Positions 48,420 through 56,319 of a stretch of 64,000 nt of DNA are shown in pieces (within the stretch, counting starts at the first letter, position 1; each line of letters starts with the position of its first letter). The position numbers were made by a program, and so were the translations under genes. The notes below the pieces were generated by a model. It saw only the letters and a list, made by a program, of their open reading frames with translations. It searched no databases and was not told where the DNA came from. This DNA comes from Gammaproteobacteria bacterium (lineage in GTDB: Bacteria > Pseudomonadota > Gammaproteobacteria > Burkholderiales > Thiobacillaceae). The stretch covers positions 372,001 to 436,000 of the forward strand of contig JAHJNN010000012.1 in assembly GCA_018820765.1 (NCBI GenBank), in the 5' to 3' direction.

Positions 48420-48783
48420 GGTCCGTGTGCTCGGCAATGAATTCGCGCACCCAGTGCTCAGGCTTGGCGCTGGAAAACCGCCCGACGATCTCGCCCCTGA
48501 CGAACAGCAGCACGGTGGGAAAGCCGCGCAGCCCGTAGCGTCCGGCGAGCTTCATGTTGGCGCCCTCGTCGACCTCGACCTTGGCCATGTGAATCCGGCC
48601 GCCGTGGTGCGCAATGACGCGCTCCAGCACCGGCGTCAGCGCGCGGCAAGGTGGGCACCAGTCGGCCCAGAAATCGACCAGGATAGGCAGAGTGTGCGAG
48701 GCCGCGATCACATCGCGGTCGAAGTGTTCCAGGTGGGTATCGAAAATCAGGCCCGGCGCGCGGGCAGCGTGAATGTCAGTCAT
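48412..48783 (-). CDS. Thioredoxin-family protein with WCPPC active site
   Basis: The 123-residue protein starts MTDIHAARAPGLIFD. The thioredoxin fold has DFWADWCPPCRALTPVLERV (active-site Cys pair near 43-46) and the cis-Pro loop GFPTVLLFVRGEIVG. WCPPC instead of WCGPC shifts redox properties. No signal peptide is seen, so it should be cytosolic. The stop overlaps the presumed PIN start. Confidence 0.92.
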   Translation of the reverse strand: MTDIHAARAPGLIFDTHLEHFDRDVIAASHTLPILVDFWADWCPPCRALTPVLERVIAHHGGRIHMAKVEVDEGANMKLAGRYGLRGFPTVLLFVRGEIVGRFSSAKPEHWVREFIAEHTDLG

Positions 48784-48920
48784 GGCGAAGCAACACGGAA
48801 TCAAGGTGCGCGTCTATTTTGCCTCATGGATGCATCTTTCCAGCGGTTCCGGCCAAACAAGCTTGACCTCGCCGCAAAAAATGCTTCGCCCGGCACGCGA
48901 AGGGCTGCTATTTTTACGCC

Positions 48921-49322
48921 ATGGAAGAGCGTTTCTATCGCGAACAGGAAATCGCGCGGCTGCCCGGCTTTCTTCCCGCGGCGGCCTACAATCTTGCGCA
49001 CACCTTGCTGGCGCGCGCAGGGAAATGCCTGTTCGTGCCGATCCGCAGCATGCAGTACATGGCGGTTCTGGATGCGGAGGAATTCATTTTCGTCGACAGC
49101 CAGAACAAAGCCTGGGTCGAACTGGCGTGGCAACATTTTCGGCCGCAGGTGCGCGCCGCGCTGAATGAACGCGTGCCGTTCGAGATCGTGCATTACTTGC
49201 CAAAGGCGACAGAGACCATGCAGCGGCTTCCGGCGGAATTCCACAAGGCGCTGCTGGTGCTCGCCGAGCGCGACCAGCCGCAGCAGGACGCACGCATTCT
49301 GCCGCTGGTGCGCCGCCGCTAG
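48921..49322 (+). CDS. Uncharacterised protein, 133 residues
   Basis: The product starts MEERFYREQEIARLPGFLPA. It has no signal, membrane helix or cofactor motif, and an alternating hydrophobic core (KCLFVPIRSMQYMAVLDAEE, then FIFVDSQNKAWVELAWQHF) consistent with a small alpha/beta fold. I do not recognise a family. It is divergent from the thioredoxin gene and 92 bases before the carbonic anhydrase gene. Confidence 0.65.
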   Translation: MEERFYREQEIARLPGFLPAAAYNLAHTLLARAGKCLFVPIRSMQYMAVLDAEEFIFVDSQNKAWVELAWQHFRPQVRAALNERVPFEIVHYLPKATETMQRLPAEFHKALLVLAERDQPQQDARILPLVRRR

Positions 49323-49414
49323 GTCTGTCGGATTTGCCGTCGTCAGCGCATCAAATGGACGCGGCGCTCGGGTTAAAATTGCGCTCCTGCCGTCATCCGA
49401 ATCCGAGCTCCGCC

Positions 49415-49975
49415 ATGATCCGCCGCAATCCCAACGGGGACATTCCCCAGGTGCACGAGACCGCCTTCGTCGACCCCACCGCAATCCTGTGTGGCAAGAT
49501 CATCGTCGAAGCCAACGTGTTCATCGGACCCTACGCGGTCATCCGTGCCGACGAAGTGGACGAGCACGGCGACATGGAACCGATCGTCATCGGCGCCGAT
49601 TCCAATATCCAGGACGGCGTGGTGATTCACTGCAAGGCGGGGGGCGGCGTCAACATCGGGCGCGGCAGTTCCATCGCCCACCGCTCCATCGTGCACGGCC
49701 CGTGTACGGTGGGCGACGGCGTGTTCATCGGCTTCAACTCGGTGCTGTTCAACTGCTCGGTCGGCGACGGATCGGTGGTCCGCCACAATTCCGTGGTCGA
49801 GGGCTGCGATGTCCCGCCGGGGTTCTACATCCCCTCCACCGTCAACATCCACTCCAACGAAGACCTGGCCGGAATCGAGCGCGTGTCGCCGGACGTCAGC
49901 GGATTTTCGGAAAGCGTGGCGCTGGCCAACAGCGAACTGGTCAAAGGCTACAAGCGGATACGCAACGAGTTTTGA
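49415..49975 (+). CDS. Gamma-class carbonic anhydrase-like protein
   Basis: The 186-residue protein starts MIRRNPNGDIPQVHETAFVD and forms a left-handed beta-helix of hexapeptide repeats. The zinc ligands would come from VVIHCKAGGG and from the two His in IAHRSIVHG, at Cam-like spacing. A CamH-like enzyme would interconvert CO2 and bicarbonate; acyltransferase-like relatives exist. Position near three SulP genes suits a role in inorganic carbon handling (inference). It converges on the kinase gene with 16 bases between. Confidence 0.85.
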   Translation: MIRRNPNGDIPQVHETAFVDPTAILCGKIIVEANVFIGPYAVIRADEVDEHGDMEPIVIGADSNIQDGVVIHCKAGGGVNIGRGSSIAHRSIVHGPCTVGDGVFIGFNSVLFNCSVGDGSVVRHNSVVEGCDVPPGFYIPSTVNIHSNEDLAGIERVSPDVSGFSESVALANSELVKGYKRIRNEF

Positions 49976-49991
49976 CCGGCTGACCGCCCGC

Positions 49992-51251
49992 TCAGGAAAA
50001 CGTGACCCTCACCGTGGTCCCTTGCTGCTCGCCGCTTTCCAGCTTGACCTGCCAGCCGTAGCGATCGCAGATACGCTTGACCAGGGAGAGGCCGATCCCC
50101 GCGCCCTCGCTCGCCATGTCGCGGAAATGGCGGATGAAAACCTGTTGCATGGCATGGCCGGGGATGCCTTTTCCGGTATCGCTCACGGTCAGGGAGCGGG
50201 CGTCCTGCAGCACCACCACGGTGCCGGCCGCGGTGTAGGAAAAGGCATTGCGGATCAGGTTGCTGACCAGGATTTCCACCAGGCCGGCATCGGCAGACAG
50301 GATCAGTTGCGGATTGGTGTGCACTTCCACCTCGACCGGCTTGCTGCCGAGCAGGTGACGCTGCTTTTCCACCACGTTCCGCACCACCTCCGCCAGCACG
50401 CACTCGCCGCCCGCGGCCAGGCTGTGTTCCTCGCGCGCCATCAGCAGCAGCGCGGTGCCCAGTTCGGCCATGTCGTGGGCGGCGCGATCGATGCGGCCGA
50501 TCCGGGCTTTCTGCCTGTCACTCAGACTCTCGTCCTCGAGCAGCACTTCGGTTGAGCTGAGGATCACCGCCAGGGCGGTGCGCAATTCGTGGCTGATGTC
50601 GGCGCTGAAGGCGCGTTCCCGCTCGATGAAGGCGCGCATGCGGATCAGGTGGCGGTCGAATACGCGCGCCAGCTGGCCCACTTCGCCGACCGGGAAGTCG
50701 TCGGCCAGCGGCTGTTCCCAGTCGTCCGGGCTGCGGTGACGCACCTTGGCCGCCAGTTCGGCCACCGGAGCAACCACGGTGCGCGCCAGCCAGATGCCAC
50801 CGAGGGTGGACAGCAGGGTCATGGCCACGGCCATCAGCCCGAGCATCCAGGCGAAGCGATGCTCGCGCCGCTTCTGCAGCGAGGTGTCGTAGAGCAGGTA
50901 GTAGCGTGCGCCGCCGCGTTCCAGGATGGCGACCCGGTAACTCAGCGTACCCAGGCGGATGTCATGGCGGCCGAGCGACAGCCCCGCGAGATAGTCCGGC
51001 ACATCGCCGTCGCCGTCGGCATCGCGCACGTAGCCCTGGACGATGACGGTGGAAGGCGGCAGCGAAGCCGGATTGCGTTCGCGCCGGGCGATGTAGTCGT
51101 CCAGTTCCGCCGATAGGGTTTCGTCGATCAGGCGCTGGCTCAGGTCGTGCGCGCCCTGGTACAGCACCACCGCCATGATCAGGCTGACCAGGGCGCCGAA
51201 GCCGGCGAAAAACAGGGCGACCCGCCCGCGCAGGTCACGCGGCAGGCGCAT
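49992..51251 (-). CDS. Sensor histidine kinase, downstream of the SulP-Usp genes
   Basis: The 419-residue protein has membrane helices at about 9-30 and 135-158 flanking a periplasmic sensor of about 105 residues. HAMP (about 160-210), HisKA with FSADISHELRTALAVILSS and HATPase_c (NLIRNAFSYT, SDTGKGI, GAGIGLSLVKRI) follow. The start overlaps the end of the response regulator gene by 17 bases, so they form one two-component system. The signal is unknown; the transporter genes upstream hint at an anion or envelope state. Confidence 0.9.
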   Translation of the reverse strand: MRLPRDLRGRVALFFAGFGALVSLIMAVVLYQGAHDLSQRLIDETLSAELDDYIARRERNPASLPPSTVIVQGYVRDADGDGDVPDYLAGLSLGRHDIRLGTLSYRVAILERGGARYYLLYDTSLQKRREHRFAWMLGLMAVAMTLLSTLGGIWLARTVVAPVAELAAKVRHRSPDDWEQPLADDFPVGEVGQLARVFDRHLIRMRAFIERERAFSADISHELRTALAVILSSTEVLLEDESLSDRQKARIGRIDRAAHDMAELGTALLLMAREEHSLAAGGECVLAEVVRNVVEKQRHLLGSKPVEVEVHTNPQLILSADAGLVEILVSNLIRNAFSYTAAGTVVVLQDARSLTVSDTGKGIPGHAMQQVFIRHFRDMASEGAGIGLSLVKRICDRYGWQVKLESGEQQGTTVRVTFS

Positions 51252-51942
51252 CGGGGGCTTTCAGTTGGTAGCCGACGCCGCGCAGGGTATGCAGCAGGGG
51301 CGGCCTGCCCGGCGGGTCGATGGCCGAGCGCAGGGTATGCATGTGCACGCGCAGGGCATCGCTGTCAGGCGGCGAATCGCCCCACACCACCTGTTCGATC
51401 TCACCGCGCCGTACCACGCCCGGTGCGCGCCGCATCAGCAATTCCAGGATCTTCAATGGCAGGGCCGGCAGGCTCAGGGCCTGGCCGGCGCGCTGCACGG
51501 AAAACGTATCGAGATCGAATTCCAGATCGGCCACCTTGAGCCGGCGCAGGCTGGCGCTAGCGTGCGCGCGCCGGGTCAATGCGCGCAGGCGCAGGTCGAG
51601 TTCGCGCAGTTCGAAGGGTTTCACCAGATAGTCGTCGGCCCCCTCGCCGAAGCCGGCGGCCTTGTCGTCCAGCGTGGCGCGGGCGGTCAGCATCAGCACC
51701 GGCACGGACGATTGCGCATCCTGGCGCAGGCGCCGGCATAGGCTGAGGCCGTCGATCCCCGGCAGCATCAGGTCGAGGACGATCACGTCATGCGACTGGG
51801 TGACGGCCAGATGCAGGCCGGTGACGCCATCCAGGGCGATGTCCACCAGATAGCCCTTGGCCTCCAGATAGTCGGCAATATTCGCCGCCAGATCCGGGCT
51901 GTCTTCGACGATGAGTACGGAAATGGCGTCGGAATCGCGCAT
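51235..51942 (-). CDS. OmpR/PhoB-family response regulator
   Basis: The 235-residue regulator has an intact receiver (LIVEDSPDLAANIADYLEAK, phospho-Asp in IVLDLMLPGIDG, Thr in LMLTARA, Lys in YLVKPFE) and a C-terminal winged helix with VRRGEIEQVVWGD and LRVHMHTLRSAID. It overlaps the kinase gene by 17 bases. Downstream of sulP-usp in the same orientation with a 127-bp gap, it may regulate them. Confidence 0.92.
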   Translation of the reverse strand: MRDSDAISVLIVEDSPDLAANIADYLEAKGYLVDIALDGVTGLHLAVTQSHDVIVLDLMLPGIDGLSLCRRLRQDAQSSVPVLMLTARATLDDKAAGFGEGADDYLVKPFELRELDLRLRALTRRAHASASLRRLKVADLEFDLDTFSVQRAGQALSLPALPLKILELLMRRAPGVVRRGEIEQVVWGDSPPDSDALRVHMHTLRSAIDPPGRPPLLHTLRGVGYQLKAPDAPAA

Positions 51943-52069
51943 GTAGGGGTGGGTTGGCGGCCTGGGTCAGCAGGCGTCGTTTTACTGCAAGCGCGGCGTC
52001 GCGTCCAGTCGCGGCCCGACCCCATTCGCGAGCAGCCCGGCGCGCAGGCGCCCTGCCGCGGGCACGACC

Positions 52070-52522
52070 TCAGGCGTGCCGGGGGGCGTGGTGGTTCAGG
52101 GCTCCGACCAGGCGCCCGAACAGGCTGCGGCAGCCCACGGTCAGAATATCGGCGTCTTCCGCGATCCCTGCGGGCAGCAGTCCCGCGCAGGCAACGACCA
52201 GATCCGGCGCCCAGTTGCGGATGACGTCGGCCAGCACGGCCTGGGGTTCGCCCCACACCACCTTGGCTTCCGCCCAGCCCAGGTTGTTGCGCGCCAGCTG
52301 CAGGTCGAGACGCTTCTTCACGTCCGGCGAGCGGCGGGCAGCCGCCTCGCCCGGCAGGGCGGCTGCCGGGCCATCGGGCTCAAATCCGCTGCGGGTGTCG
52401 AGCACGCGCACCACCAGCATTTGCGCGTGCTGGGCCTGCGCCAGCTCGGCCGCGCGCTGCAGCAGAACGTCGCCTTGGCCATCCGCCGGGATGGGCACCA
52501 GGATGCGTCGATAGGTTTTCAT
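52070..52522 (-). CDS. Universal-stress-like (UspA-fold) protein paired with SulP
   Basis: From ATG 52522 the product is 150 residues (MKTYRRILVPIPADGQGDVL). The UspA-type start and the VVWGEPQAVLADVIRNWAPD segment are present, but the ATP-binding G-x2-G-x9-G pattern is degenerate (GCRSLFGRLVG). The start overlaps the SulP stop by four bases, so the two proteins are made together. It could regulate the transporter; this is inference. Confidence 0.75.
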   Translation of the reverse strand: MKTYRRILVPIPADGQGDVLLQRAAELAQAQHAQMLVVRVLDTRSGFEPDGPAAALPGEAAARRSPDVKKRLDLQLARNNLGWAEAKVVWGEPQAVLADVIRNWAPDLVVACAGLLPAGIAEDADILTVGCRSLFGRLVGALNHHAPRHA

Positions 52523-54351
52523 GATCGGTCTTCCTCGGTTGCGTGATGAGGCTGCAAGGTTTCCGCCTGCCGGCTTGCCGTCTGGCAGGACGGGAACAGG
52601 CGATGCGGACAGTCCGTACAAATGCTTTTGTCCAAACGCGGGAACAGCGCTTCTGCCGGGCGCGACCGGGCCGGATAGAGGTTGTGCTCGCCGATGTCCT
52701 TCATGAAGCCGCCTTTACGCAGGGTTTCGGCCACGCTGTCCTTCATCCGGTAGAAACCGAGGCTGCCGCCTTTTCGGGCATAGCGGCGCGCCGTTTCGGC
52801 GAGGAACTCGGCGCCGGCGAGGTCGATGAAATTGATGCCGCTGGCCATCACCAGCAAATGTTTGTGCCCGGGGTCCTGCTCCTCTATTTCCTGGAGTTGC
52901 TGCTGCAGATACGCCACCGCACCGAAGAAGATCGAGCCGTTCAGCCGCACCATCTTGACTTGCGGGCATTCCGCCCGGTCGCCGACGGGCACGTAGTGAT
53001 AGCTGTTGGGGTCGCTGTCCGGCACCACGACTTCCAGGGTCGGACGCGACGTGCGGTGGAGGTACAGCACCAGCGACAGGGCGATCCCGAAGAAGATGCC
53101 TTTTTCCAGGTCGATCAGGGTGCCGATCAGGGTGACCCACAACACCACGCTTTCCTGCCGGCTGATGCGGAACAGCTGGCCGATGTGATGGAAGTCGATC
53201 AGCCCCCAGGCCACCAGGAACAGGATGCCGGCCATGGTGGCGTTGGGCAGGTAGGACGCCAGCGGGGCCACCAGCAGCAGGATCACCACCAGGAACAGCG
53301 AGGCGTAGACCGCCGCCAGCGGCGTTTTTGCATCGGCGGCGTAGTTGACGCCGCTGCGGTTGAACGAGCCGGAGGCGGCGTAACCGGAGAAGAAGCTGCC
53401 GACGAGATTGGACAGCCCTTGGCCGATGAACTCCTGGTTGCCGTCGATGTGCTGTCCCGAACGAGTCGCGATGGCACGTGAAATCGACACCGCCTCGGTC
53501 AATGCCAGCATGGTGATGATCAGCGCCGGAAACAGCATCTGCGACAGGCTGTGGAACGAAAAGTCCGGCGCCGACAGCGGTGGCAGGCCGGAGGGCAGCG
53601 CGCCGACCGTGAGGACCTGCGTCACCTCCACGCCGTAGGCGGTATTGAGGCCGACCGCGAACAGGCTGCCTGCCACCATGCCGACGATCATGTAGGGCAG
53701 CTTCGGCACATAGCGCTTGGTCAGGATGCCGACGCCCAGCGTCGTCAGGCTGACCGCCAGCACGTAGTAATTGATGCTGCCCACTTGCAGCGCGAACAGC
53801 TCGAGCGTCTGGAAGAACGGCGTGCCGCGCGGGATATCCACGCCGAAGAAATTCTTGATCTGGCTGCCGGCGATCAGCAGCGCCGCGCCGGCGGTGAATC
53901 CGATCACCACGGTGTGCGAGATGAAATTCACCAACACCCCCATGCGCGCCAGCCCCAGGGCCAGCTGGAACACGCCGGTGAGGAAGGTCAGGGTCAGCAC
54001 CAGGCTGATGAATTCCGGCGAGCCCGGCGGCGCGTAGGGACTGACCGAGGCGAACACGGCGATGGAAATCGCGGTGGTGGGGCCGGACACCAGGTGCCAG
54101 CTCGATCCGAACAGCGCGGCGACGATGGCCGGCATCATCGCCGCGTACAGGCCGTATTCGGGCGGCAGGCCGGCGATGATGGCAAACGCCACCCCCTGCG
54201 GCAGCACGATCAGCGCGCCGGTCAGCCCGGCCATGGCATCGTCACGCGTATTGGCGCGGGTCACCCGGTCGCGCCAGCGCAGGAAGGGAAACAAGCGGGA
54301 CCAATCGAAGGCGAAGCGTGGGGCACCCTTGCGGGTGTGTGCGGCATACAT
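52519..54351 (-). CDS. SulP-family anion transporter with STAS domain (first of three)
   Basis: From ATG 54351 the product is 610 residues. The membrane domain (about 35-440) has the SulP signature LPQGVAFAIIAGLPPEYGLYA and SFNRSGVNYAADAKTPLAA; the STAS domain (about 460-575) has MVRLNGSIFFGAVAYL. Substrates of the family include sulfate, bicarbonate and dicarboxylates. The tail adds an unusual cysteine motif ICTDCPHRLFPSC, shared in form with the SulP at 60576. It starts a SulP-Usp-regulator-kinase gene string. A TTG at 54375 is an alternative start. Confidence 0.9.
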   Translation of the reverse strand: MYAAHTRKGAPRFAFDWSRLFPFLRWRDRVTRANTRDDAMAGLTGALIVLPQGVAFAIIAGLPPEYGLYAAMMPAIVAALFGSSWHLVSGPTTAISIAVFASVSPYAPPGSPEFISLVLTLTFLTGVFQLALGLARMGVLVNFISHTVVIGFTAGAALLIAGSQIKNFFGVDIPRGTPFFQTLELFALQVGSINYYVLAVSLTTLGVGILTKRYVPKLPYMIVGMVAGSLFAVGLNTAYGVEVTQVLTVGALPSGLPPLSAPDFSFHSLSQMLFPALIITMLALTEAVSISRAIATRSGQHIDGNQEFIGQGLSNLVGSFFSGYAASGSFNRSGVNYAADAKTPLAAVYASLFLVVILLLVAPLASYLPNATMAGILFLVAWGLIDFHHIGQLFRISRQESVVLWVTLIGTLIDLEKGIFFGIALSLVLYLHRTSRPTLEVVVPDSDPNSYHYVPVGDRAECPQVKMVRLNGSIFFGAVAYLQQQLQEIEEQDPGHKHLLVMASGINFIDLAGAEFLAETARRYARKGGSLGFYRMKDSVAETLRKGGFMKDIGEHNLYPARSRPAEALFPRLDKSICTDCPHRLFPSCQTASRQAETLQPHHATEEDRS

Positions 54352-54530
54352 GGCGGAACTCCAACCTCTGAACAATGGTTGAAGTTTGATGACACCCGCG
54401 TTAACGGCCGGTTATGCGCAGGTCAAGGTGAGGTTATGTGCACCGGGAATGGGGCCGCGCGGCGACGCGGACATTGGTGGATTTGAGGCGAGGAAAGCGT
54501 GGCGCACGTCAACCACGAACTGAGGAAGGG

Positions 54531-55401
54531 TTAACCGCGCAGCAATCCCGGGTAAGCCTTCTGTCGCAAGCCTTCAACAATCTTGTCGGTCAGCTTCCAC
54601 GGGTCGCCCTGAATACGGCTGATCAGTTCTTTCCAGACGCGCTCGAAGGCCTCCGAGGCATCATCGTCGTTGAATCGGATACCGGCTGGCAGCAGCGGTG
54701 CAATGTCCTCAGTCAGGCTGCGCCCAAGTTTTTCCAACATGCGCTGTTCGGCCATGGCGCGCGTGATCGGCTTGCCTTCGAGCGCCAGGTAGTGATCGAA
54801 GCACGCAATGATCTTGGCGGGGTCCATTGCGAGTTGCTTGAGTCCTTCGTTCAAGTCAAACAGGTCGCGGTTCTTGCGCCGCTGCAGAAGCGCGCGCAGC
54901 TTGGTGCCGAACAGTTCTTCGGGCTCGAAGGATGCGATCTCGGTCTTGCCTTGATACCACTCGCTTTCCATTGCAAATGGTATAAGGCCTGATGCCAAGC
55001 AGGTGCTCGTGTTCGCGGGTGTTGATTTCAACCTTGAGTTTTAGCGTCGCCTGCGAATCAGCCTCTGGGGTGAACTTGAAGACCAGGTGCATCGAATGCC
55101 CGGCCTGTTCGCGCTTGCACTTGCCCAGCCATGACAGGGCATCACGAATCGCATCGACCGTTTTCCCGATGGGCTCGGCCTGAGTCTGCACCAGGTCGAT
55201 GTCCTCCGAATATCGCAACGGCTGAGTGAACAACAGCTTGTTAATGGCGGTACCACCGCGAAACGCGATTTTGCCCCTCAATGTTGGCGCATTGAACAGA
55301 TCGCATAGGGCGCGGCAGATGATCAGATCCTGTTCGATCTGGCGCAAATCGGGCCAGGGCGCTATTGCGCTCCATGCCTGGATGTAAGAACCGGGAATCA
55401 A
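54531..55401 (-). pseudogene. AbiEii-type nucleotidyltransferase toxin, frameshifted
   Basis: Two frames together make one AbiEii/DUF1814 protein. The first (from ATG 55401) holds IAFRGGTAINKLLF and RYSEDIDLV, the GG-T/S and D-x-D nucleotidyltransferase motifs. It runs to KVEINTREHEHLLGIRPY and then loses the family pattern. The second resumes with PFAMESEWYQGKTEIASF and ends at 54531. Removing one base near 54988 would join them. The toxin is therefore probably inactive, unless the base is a sequencing error or frameshifting occurs. The start overlaps abiEi by four bases. Confidence 0.8.
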
Positions 55402-56216
55402 AAGTCGGCCTCGACGGGCTCATTGATGATGAGCTTCCACTTGCTGTCTTTCTCGTGAAGTGCGGCAAAAGACTCGATAAGCGGTTTGACGGACGGATCC
55501 AGGAGCTTCATGGACTTGGCTTTCCGGGCAAAGGGCTCCAACGCGCCGGCTTGTCGGACGTGGCCCGCACGATCCAGCAAATAGCCAAGGCGTCGGACAG
55601 AAGCGTTTTCGTAGTATGCGGCGGCTTTTGCCAATTTGCGTGGGTCGGCATGTGCCCCCAGGTCTTTCGCGATCTGCGCCACACCATTGATGCCTGCGGC
55701 CTTGTGAAAATAGCGTGCGGAGTCGAGCAGGACCAATTCCACCCCAGCCACCTTTGCGAAGCCGGCTTCACTTTTCATTTGCGCAAGCCAATCCGGATGG
55801 TTGGCCTTGGCGAACGCCGCGGGCGCTTGATAGACAAATTGGAGACGGTGCCGGCCGATATCGAACGCTCTGAGCTGACGAGGCACGACCACCTGAAAAA
55901 CCATGGCCGCCTGGTGTGAGGAACCATGAAAGGCCGCGGCCCGCAACAGCGAGATTCGGTAGTCAAGCCCGAGGTACTTCATCAACGGGTCGATCCAGCG
56001 CACCGGATCGGGTGCGCCGGCGATCTGGTCCTCTGGTCGGAGGATCAGGAAAAACCCACGCCGTGGGCTTGCCAGCCGACGTTTCCTGGTCAGCCTTGTG
56101 GCCGCAGCCGAAAAGGCTCCCTGGCTCAGGCCGAGCGCATCCAGCCCTTCTTCCCGAGTGAAGTAGGCTCGTCCGCGTGAAAGCTGCTCGTCCAGGTATC
56201 GGTCAAGGGCACCCAT
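55398..56216 (-). CDS. AbiEi-type antitoxin (type IV toxin-antitoxin)
   Basis: From ATG 56216 the product is 272 residues (MGALDRYLDEQLSRGRAYFT). An N-terminal winged helix-turn-helix (FTREEGLDALGLSQGAFSAA) is followed by a long C-terminal AbiEi domain. AbiEi binds its own promoter and neutralises AbiEii without direct contact in known systems. A 56243 start would add nine residues; GGGGA before 56216 favours the shorter. It precedes and overlaps the toxin gene (ATGA). The pair looks like accessory DNA between transporter loci. Confidence 0.85.
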   Translation of the reverse strand: MGALDRYLDEQLSRGRAYFTREEGLDALGLSQGAFSAAATRLTRKRRLASPRRGFFLILRPEDQIAGAPDPVRWIDPLMKYLGLDYRISLLRAAAFHGSSHQAAMVFQVVVPRQLRAFDIGRHRLQFVYQAPAAFAKANHPDWLAQMKSEAGFAKVAGVELVLLDSARYFHKAAGINGVAQIAKDLGAHADPRKLAKAAAYYENASVRRLGYLLDRAGHVRQAGALEPFARKAKSMKLLDPSVKPLIESFAALHEKDSKWKLIINEPVEADF

Positions 56217-56319
56217 TCCCCGTTTGTATGCGAATACAGGCAAAAAAGCAACGTTTCTGCATATGGATGGGGTGGGGGTAAAGCCACTTGCCCAACTTCA
56301 GCCCGTTCGTAACTATCCC

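Noticed and set aside
55920-56180. Small + strand frames opposite the AbiEi gene
   Set aside because: They are shadows of the antitoxin coding frame, without a start context or family similarity.
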